Shown here piece by piece: positions 37,500 to 45,113 of a stretch of DNA of 45,113 nt. The stretch covers positions 1 to 45,113 of the forward strand of contig MZNV01001615.1 in the NCBI GenBank assembly GCA_002081555.1. The letters run 5' to 3'. The stretch is from Protostelium mycophagum. Lineage: Eukaryota; Evosea; Variosea; Protosteliida; Protosteliaceae. Under the pieces are notes generated by a model. The model saw only the letters and a program-made list of their open reading frames with translations, was not told the origin of the DNA and ran no database searches. Each line of letters starts with the position of its first letter. Position 1 is the stretch's first letter. The translations under genes and the position numbers were made by a program.

Positions 37500-38908
37500 T
37501 CACCTCGCCCTGAATGCCTTGTTTCCGTTCATCTCTGCGGCCATGATGTTGACGAACACGTTGTAGATGAGAATCCCTGCCGCAATTGCGTCCAAAATCC
37601 CGCTGGCCAAAATAGACCCCTGGCTGTTGGGATTATAGCTCTGTCGGACTCCTGTATATGTAAGTTTTCTCGTTCTACAACGGCGTCTCCTCACCTATTC
37701 CGATAGCGATGCCGATGGGGGTTGTGAAAGAATAAATAATACACATCAATATGGGTTTCCCCCAGCTCTTATGATTCAATTCATTGATTCTGGTACCTGA
37801 GAAGATCAGAGATTCACTTATGTACAAAGGGGTTTTAATAATTCTGGAGCAAGTTTGTCTCAAATAATCACCTAGTCCGATTCCCTCGAAAAATTGGTGA
37901 AAACAGAGGGCGGCCAAGAGTGACCGGAAATCGGATCCTGTTGTAGTGCTGAGCGCAACCCCAATCAGCACGGAATGTATCGTGATACCCAGTTCCTAGA
38001 CCTCGTCAGCATCTGCTGCTCCAAAACAAAGAAAGAAACTTCTTTAAAAGCCTCACCAAAAGGTAGATGGTCACTCCTTTGATGTCATCTTCCATCAATA
38101 GAGTTCCATGTGAATGTCCTGCCTCCTCATCGTGTGAATGATGGCACTCTTCGTCATCGGAGGACTTTTCTGCGTCTTTCTCTGTTGTGAGCTCCATGTC
38201 TTTATCAGTCTTGGCCACTGCCAACTTTGCCGCTTTTTTTGCTTGTCTCTTCTTGATGATCTCGTCCATCTTCAACAGACTCGCAAACTCGATGAGGTGA
38301 ATGAGCAGGGCTGCCGACATGGTGAAGAGCCCTGGCCATGCGCCGTATCTTGGAATGTCAGTGCTTTCATAATAAAAGCATCGTGTACACCAAGGCACAA
38401 ACAGTACGTACTGATACACTTACGTGACCCAGACACCGCTGAGGCATGGACTCGTGAGTTGTTCAAATGTGTCGGACAACATGTGGATGAAAGCTGTGGC
38501 GAGGATGACCCCTCCTCCAAAGAACTTGCAAGCTAAAAGGATCCATTTGATGGCTTTGTTCTTCTCCAAGCGGAGCAATTTCAAGACAGTCGGTGTCACG
38601 ACGCCGACTCCTGCGATGGACAAGATGATGAAAAATGAACCAATGTGGAGTGGGAGTTCGTAGTCTTCAAGAGTAGATTCCGCGCAAGGATCATTTCCGC
38701 CTACATCTATATCGTGTCAATTTTATTTCATCGTCATCATCAAGATCGAAGAAGAGCTCCGAGATCTGACCTGTCGAGTTGTTTGATCCTGAATCGATCG
38801 TTGTATCGTCTATACCATGTCAGCAATCAACGACCATCTTTAAACCCTACTCTGTGACAAGACTGATAGAGGGAAAGAGAGAAGCAGGATGAAGAAGAGT
38901 GTGCTCAT
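37500..38908 (-). CDS. ZIP-family zinc/iron transporter
   Basis: Moves Zn2+ or Fe2+ into the cytosol. Start ATG at 38906-38908 with a signal peptide (STLFFILLLSFPLSVLSQ). A short Cys-containing luminal segment is followed by helix 1 (LHIGSFFIILSIAGVGVVTP), helices 2-3 (FFGGGVILATAFIHMLSD), a variable loop that is His-rich (CHHSHDEEAGHSHG) and Lys-rich, then helix 4 with the metal ligands (LGITIHSVLIGVALS) and helix 5 with the signature HQFFEGIGLG. The last two helices include MCIIYSFTTPIGIAIGIG and ILDAIAAGILIYNVFVN. TGA at 37500-37502, after AFRAR. Eight helices and the His/Glu ligands are intact, so it should be functional. It resembles the ZIP I/ZRT-IRT-like group. Confidence 0.9.
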
Positions 38909-39151
38909 CTTCAGTTTTCGTGTGTGTGCATGAAATTGAAAGCGACTCTTTGCTAAAAATTCAGGCAACTGCCTTCCTGCCTGAGGAATTTCGGAAATCC
39001 GGTAATTGTCTGCCTGACTCCGGAAATCTACGACAATGTTCCGGGAAAACGGAAGAACTTGGAGATCACGGTATCTTACCGTAAATGTTCTCGTTTACTC
39101 CGACAGCCAAAATTTTCCCAACAGCAGCATGATTCTTCAAAGAGAGTGTTT
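38909..39151. other. Short intergenic region
   Basis: Spacer of 243 nt between the ZIP start and the MSH2 stop, both leftward. It must hold the MSH2 3' end and the ZIP promoter. Nothing else is recognised; one TTACCGTAA word lies at about 39078. Confidence 0.4.
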
Positions 39152-42100
39152 TTATCTAGTCTTTATGCCGAATTTCTCTTGCAGCTTACTGATGGAGTGG
39201 AAGGCCTCCTGCTCGCTCATCTTGTCCAGTGGTAATGTGGAAAACTCCTTCATAAACTTCTCCACTGTCTCGTCACTCACTGACTCTGAATCGAGTTACT
39301 CCTGCCCAAAAGTATTTCACTTTTTATCTGCTGTTTTCTAGAAGAAAATTTTTTTGTGGGTGGAATTTTTTGATTTTTCAAAGATTTATTTTAATTTAAA
39401 AATTCGACTCACCAGATTCAAATTTTTCCAATTCTGCCGCCTTCTGGCGAGCAACTTGAATAACTGCGGGCGGGAAGTTGGCGATCTCCGCAACATGGAT
39501 TCCATAACTCTGTAAAGAAGGCCCAGGGACGACCTTACGGTCACGTCAACATCACATCATCTCATTTTCACTCACTTGATGTTGAAGAATGAGATTATTG
39601 TCGATGATGGCGGCTTCCACGTGTGAATTTTTCACAAACTTGTAAACTTTCTCCATCTCTGTGAGCTCGTGGAAATGTGTCGCAAAGAGGCAAAAGCATC
39701 CTCTTTCGCACAAGAACCTTTATACAATCATCTTCTAGTACTCTTGTCTATGTAGAATAAAAATAATTACTCTGAGATCGCTTTTGCAAGGCCATAACCA
39801 TCATATGTCGACGTCCCTCTTCCAAGCTCATCGATGATGACAAGAGATTCTTGTGTCGCCGACTACAACGCGTCAATATTCTCATGATCTACAACTCGAG
39901 AAGATCCATTTGTAGTTCGTGACAAATCCAACATCGTCACTTTGACCTCAACTACTCCTAAAAAATATAAAACGGACCTTGATGATGTTGCTCATCTCGA
40001 GCATCTCCGCCATAAACGTTGACACTCCTCTCAATTGTGAATCGTTTGCACCGACTCTGGCCATAATACAATCTACAACGGAAATGCTTGCCCAAGAACA
40101 AGGCACAAAGCACCCGATCTGCGACATCAGTACGATCATGCCGGTCTGTCGAATGTAGGTTGATTTACCACCCCTGTGATATCATCAGAACATTCTGTGA
40201 AACTTCGTCGAAATTTCTGTTGAGTAACACAACAGGGCAACACAGACATCCACGACGAAAATTAAAAACAGCCACAGAACGTTGCTTTTGTTTCCATGTG
40301 TTTTCAACTTGATCAGTGGATGGATTTTCTCCACAAGAGAAAATAAAAATACATTTTAAAACTTACATGTTGGGTCCTGTGATGATCGTGAATCTCGATT
40401 CTTCGTTCTTCATCGATACATCATTCGGCACGAAATTGAGATCATCTTGCACATCGAGGCAGGGATGTCTGGACTCATTCAAGACGATCTCGAGTCCGGG
40501 GTTCTTCATTATGGGTCTGACATAGTTGTTGTGCGCTGAGACGTGCGCGAAGGAAATGTAGACGTCCAGATCAGACAAGATGACACTTGACTGCTCCAAG
40601 ACTTCTACATAACTCACTGTGGTGGGTCATTTTGATAAAATTGAGATGGAAAGAGGTCTTCATTTTTGTGCAAAGCAGCAAATATTCTTTGGCACAACTA
40701 ACATCATTGATCATCCGTTTAGACACCAGTGCAAGTCAGTTTTGTGCAGGTGCAACAGCTTCTGATTTCAACAGCCACAAAACCTCAAGTTTTCTGCAAC
40801 TTGACCAGAAGAAAAATCACCTAAAACATCCTGTACGTCATTGACAAGCTCGACCTGCCGTTCTTCGTACAATTTCATCATCTGTATGTACTTGTCGCTC
40901 AAGATTTTTAGTTCTTCGGTCTGGAAACGAACACCTGGAAATGTCATCAAGACGTCATATCTGACATCTCACCTGTCTTTCTGACGTTGTCGACTTTTAT
41001 TATCCCGGATTTTGAATCGAGACCCACTTCCTTTGCGATTTTTGAGGTCATCTTTATACGTCAGAAGTCGTTGTAGATGCACGTCTCTTGTATAGGGCAA
41101 AAAATATTTGTACAAGTTGAAATTCTGGTGTGCCGGGTTGTAGTGCGGTCACACGAATAAAAACATCCAAATACCTCGAAATGCCAGCCGATCTTTCTCT
41201 TGAATTGTAGCGCAAGTTGAGATGATTTGAAGTTCTTTCCAAACTTGTCTGAGGCGGCTTCGTGGTGTTTTTCCATCTTTTTGTAGCATGCCTTCTTTGC
41301 CACCTATGACGTCATCAGACGTCATCATGTCATCATGGTACTTGATCATCTTCTATTTCTGAAAAGACTTTTTCAGTATTTACGGTAGTGAGACTCGAGA
41401 ACCTCGTTAATTAAGGCGATCACGAATCACCAAAAATACGCAAACAAAAAACACCAGAAGAATGTCTATGATAACCCAAAAGAACCTAAACCCTAAACCC
41501 TTTTGGAAGTAACACTTACATCTAGTTTCCCGAGGTCCTCATCAAACTCAGCCTTGATAATATATTCGTGCCTGTCTCATTTCAATTCCCGCCATTTCTA
41601 TTCGGATAAAACCAGTCTACAACGAACCAACATCACCTCATATCGGCTGCTTCTAGATCTACAACTTGCTCCACCATGTCGATGATCTTTTGGCTTAACT
41701 CTGAGATTTTCTGAAGAATATCTCAACACGTTAAAATATTTTATTGTGGGATGCGTGGAGTACTAAATAAAATGTAAAATATAATATAATTTGTGGTCCA
41801 ATCATGAATAAAAGAATCGAATTTTGTGCTGCACAGCACAGTATCTCTGCTGGATGGGCGGGGGTTACTGGCTGCGGCTGTGCCGCATTGTTGATCTCTG
41901 CAGCCGATATCTCTCGACTCTTCACATCAGACCATTGTAGATAAACTACACTTACGCTCAAAGGCTCTAAAAAGGTCTGGTCAGCCAAGTCCCTCTGGTC
42001 AGGTGGTGCTGTGGACTCCACATACTGCTTAAAAGCCCGGATACACTCTGGCAGCGCTTTGTACATGTGGTGGAGCTTGACCGCATCTTCTAGATTTGCT

Positions 42101-44488
42101 TTATGATTTAAAATTCTTTTTGCGAGCTTGTCGACATCTGGTACTTCCCTCTTCAAATAATTCAACTGTGAGGGTGAATTTCCCGCCAAAATGCGGAATT
42201 TAAATATTGAAATGTACCCGAAGATGGTCTCTTAACGTTACGTCGCCGAAAAAAATCTGGACCAAGTTGTGTCTCTTCTCTACAACGGTATCAATTTCCC
42301 AGAATTTCAGATTCTCAGAAATTTCGATGAAAACTGTCACCTATCTCTTGCTTGTCCTTGAGTGGTTGTCTTATCCATTGGGATAGCCTTCTTGACCCCA
42401 TTGGTGTACCACATTGATTCAGCAGCCCGAATAAATTGGTGGTCCTCTTGTGTGCTATAAATAGATCAGAACACTCTTGTTTCGAGGAAAGGAAACGAAG
42501 TTTAGAATTATTTTTGTTTTAAAACAAAATTCAATATCAAATTGAAATAAAATACTGATGTCATTTTGAAGTATCAAAATCACCAAGAGTAAAACTCACT
42601 CTCTCCTTTCTCGGGGAATAGATTGAGTGCCTCTACAGCGGCTGCGTCCAGCCTCATAAAGTTATTGAAATGAAAGTCGAGCAACTTGTATCTCCCAAAG
42701 TTTGTCTCGTCTGACAACAACTGCGATATCTCAGTATGACGTCATGTTGTCATGATTAGATTTCCAGGAAAAGTCGAGGGTTCCGGGATCTCTTACCTCC
42801 AAGTAGGTGATAAGACAAGCTACAGCTTTCATGGCAAATTTCATTTCCAATTTATCTTTATATATTTAGATCAATTTTAAATTTGATTGAGAAATAAGTT
42901 TAATTATTTTAATTAAAAATTGAGAAATAATTTGATTTTTCAAAAACATATTTTGAATGTGAAAAATCGTGGTTATAAATCTCTGCATTGTTATCCTTCC
43001 CGCCAGCAATAAGCCATCACAATTTCAGAAGAAAAACTTACTGATATCGTCATATTCTTGTCCCAACAGACGGGTGATGTCTTGTTTTATATTGTCGGAC
43101 TTGAAATCTGCAGTCTTCCTCTTGTTCTGAGGGATATTGCATCTCATCAACACGGACTCTAACTTTGTGGTCTTGCCTTGGCTGCTAAAGAGGCACTCCC
43201 TCGTTCCACTCTGAACCAAAATGGTCTGATATGACGTCATCATTTCGTCATCATGACGTCAAAATATGTCTCGGGGTCGTCATGACAACAGATATTTCAA
43301 AAAATCTCTGCGCGTCATCGAAACTGAGTGAATTCTCCACGAAATTTCGTACCTCAAAATTGTTGAGTTGTTCGTTATCTTCAAATTGACAGATTCGGAT
43401 CTCCCTCATCGTCGTATTTATAAAAGCCACCCCAAACACCTACCCACGTCAATTTCCCAGAATTTTCCCAGAAAATTCAGTATGCTGATCCGAAATTTCC
43501 GTGAAAACTCACGTCTGACCCTTTAGCGCTGGACGCCAGCCAAGTTGCCGCGATCGGGGGTATTTCTCTGGCTTGTTCAAGGGTGGGCAATAAATGTTCA
43601 ATCCTCTCAAAGTTTCCCGGGGAAGCACGTAAGTCCGCCTCCCATCTATCCCCCTTCTTTAATTCCCAGATCTCCACCTACTTTTATCAATTCCTGGAAA
43701 ATTTTTCATTTCAGAGATTTTTATTGTTTTTTTGGATCGATTTTTGATGTTTTTTTGTTTTATTCTGGCGAGTTGTAGATGTAAAAGAAAACTGATTTCT
43801 ATCATAATTTGTACACTCACTTGTAGTAGTTTATCGAACAAAAGGAAGCGTAAAAGGCTCTCCAGCTCCGACTTCTCTCTCACTGTAACATATTCCAATT
43901 CTCCTGATGCTATAACATCATTCAGGAGACTAATGATGCATGCTGCAGTCTCATCTGTGCAAATATAATGTTCAAAAGTTGTTGTTGATTGTGACAAAGC
44001 CACATGGTCATGCCAAATAGAATTTTTCGATGGCTGTTTATAATGCCGAAGCAAAGTCACTTGATCACAAGGCGTGATAAGATCTGATCATGTGTACTCA
44101 CATGACTCTTCTGATTTTATGCGTTTTTGAGGGCGTGTCGTTCCACTGGTCCACTTTTTCAACACCTTCAACGATTTGAAATACTCAGACGCCAACAATT
44201 TGGCCTCTTCACCATGAACTCCATATAAAGACTGCCATCCTTCAGACACAATCATTTTGAATGAATGATCTGACCTGTTGTGATCTGTGAAATAAACGTA
44301 TAAGTCCATCTTCCTGGATATTGTCAGGTATGTTTTCGTAGGTTCCCTAACCGTTGAAAGTGAATGATAAAAGGCAGCAAATCCCTTCTCTAAAAAACAT
44401 CAGATTTGTAGGTACGACCACATTCACCTTCTTTCAAGTCCTTATGTGAGGACTCTTCTGCCTCCCCTTCGTATTGCATGTGCGCCAT
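39152..44488 (-). CDS. MSH2: DNA mismatch repair protein MSH2
   Basis: MutS homologue that recognises mismatches with MSH6 or MSH3. Start ATG at 44486-44488; about twenty exons; stop at 39152-39154. The N-terminal mismatch-binding domain gives [32 protein letters not shown]. Middle domains give [47 protein letters not shown] and [20 protein letters not shown] (clamp/lever). The ATPase is complete: ITGPNM then [20 protein letters not shown] (Walker A, split by an intron), [20 protein letters not shown], and [20 protein letters not shown] (Walker B and D-loop), then [14 protein letters not shown] and a helical C-terminus. The NYGIHVAE block is typical of MSH2. Introns contain many TGACGTCA and CTACAAC words. 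Confidence 0.93.
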
Positions 44489-44840
44489 GGTCTCTTGTTG
44501 AAAATGAGAATCTCGCGCCTTGGGATTTTTTCAACTTGAATTTCTTGAAACCCATCACAAACAACCAGAAACAAATGGAAAACTTCGATTGTTCAGAGTC
44601 GACCAATAAAGAGCTGGCAAACTGGAAGACACAGCGATCAGAACTCGTTGCCAACTCTACATGTGGAAGTTAAATTAGGAGTGAACATTAATAAATAGTT
44701 TATTGTTATTCTCGACTATCCATCGCGCCTCAAATACACCCTACCTCAAAAGAACCTGCCACCAATGAATTTCATTTAAGATCTACTGCTTAACTGTTTC
44801 TGCAACCGAACCTTGACTAAAACCCGAACAGAACAGACCG
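44489..44840. other. Intergenic region upstream of MSH2
   Basis: Contains the MSH2 promoter (leftward) and then the start of the dispersed repeat. Open frames on both strands near 44446-44673 show no family. No clear E2F-like word is present here, unlike at the RecQ promoter. Confidence 0.35.
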
Positions 44841-45113
44841 TACAGAGAGGCAGAACGCAGTGACTTCACCTGCTCAGTTTTCCGTTGACGACTGCTTCTT
44901 TGGCTTGTCAGTCAAACGGTGAGCTCGGCTCTGTCACTTGCTCTTGTCTCTATCTTTTCTTGCAGAGGTGTGTGTCTGTTGTTCGTTGGTCAACAAAGTG
45001 AGAAAGAGCGCTACTTCTGTTGTCTCCTCGACGACAAGGTGTGCGGAATTTTGATCGAGTTTTCTGTCGGGTCTACACCTTCCGTGGCTAAGGGGGTGAA
45101 CTTTTGATGTTTT
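44841..45113 (+). repeat. ~280-bp dispersed direct repeat, copy 2 (cut by window end)
   Basis: Second copy of 28951-29231 in the same orientation. It has the same intron-like donor (GTGAGCTCGG) and an acceptor ending TTTTCTTGCAG. Sequence similarity continues to the last base of the window (GGGTCTACACCTTCCG and the following AAGGGGG), so the true right end is not visible. Confidence 0.75.

Noticed and set aside
41486-41500. Two and a bit CCCTAAA units, like plant-type telomere repeats
   Set aside because: Only two units, inside an MSH2 intron. Too short to call an interstitial telomere; it may be chance.

Overview
The window is nuclear DNA of a gene-dense, intron-rich single-celled eukaryote. 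About fourteen protein genes sit on both strands, split by many GT-AG introns that are mostly 35-60 nt long and separated by short spacers. The gene mix points to a protist of the animal/fungus/amoeba side of the tree: a single-pass tyrosine-kinase-like receptor with a GAIN/GPS-type ectodomain, a PP2C phosphatase with two SH2 domains, a BLM-type RecQ, MSH2, YKT6, importin-alpha, ENGase, and a secreted domain resembling fungal PIR cell-wall proteins. An amoebozoan (for example a protosteloid amoeba) is my best guess, but this is inference and not a match.

Layout. 1-347 (+): last exon of a PIR-like secreted protein. 406-5128 (-): a composite endo-beta-N-acetylglucosaminidase (LamG-like domain, GH85, inserted F-box-associated glycan-binding domain, Myb domain). 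5750-7055 (+): MDR oxidoreductase. 7143-11386 (-): LamG/GAIN-GPS receptor with a tyrosine pseudokinase. 11554-12613 (-): two small genes. 12919-14884 (+): MFS transporter. 15057-18529 (+): unrecognised lysine-rich nuclear-type protein with a foldback element in one intron. 18975-20651 (+): UNC-93-like MFS. 20913-22833 (+): divergent importin-alpha. About 23488-28656 (+): PP2C with tandem SH2. 29526-34249 (-): RecQ/BLM helicase. 34393-36149 (+): dual-specificity phosphatase. 36237-36954 (-): YKT6 R-SNARE. 37500-38908 (-): ZIP metal transporter. 39152-44488 (-): MSH2. A ~280-bp direct repeat lies at 28951 and again at the right edge.

Three layers stand out. (1) New-looking domain combinations: ENGase with an embedded FBA domain and a Myb tail, a GPS-bearing single-pass receptor with a dead kinase, and PP2C with two SH2 domains. 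The last two suggest active phosphotyrosine signalling. (2) Four short words (CTACAAC, TGACGTCA, GGCGGGAA, GAAATTTC) occur roughly 10 to 30 times more often than chance. They lie in introns, spacers and exons, on both strands and in different reading frames, but are nearly missing from about 18-24 kb. (3) Short dispersed repeats, including a ~68-bp pair that can fold as RNA.

All exon joins were made by eye from reading-frame continuity and splice-site words. Counts are hand counts.
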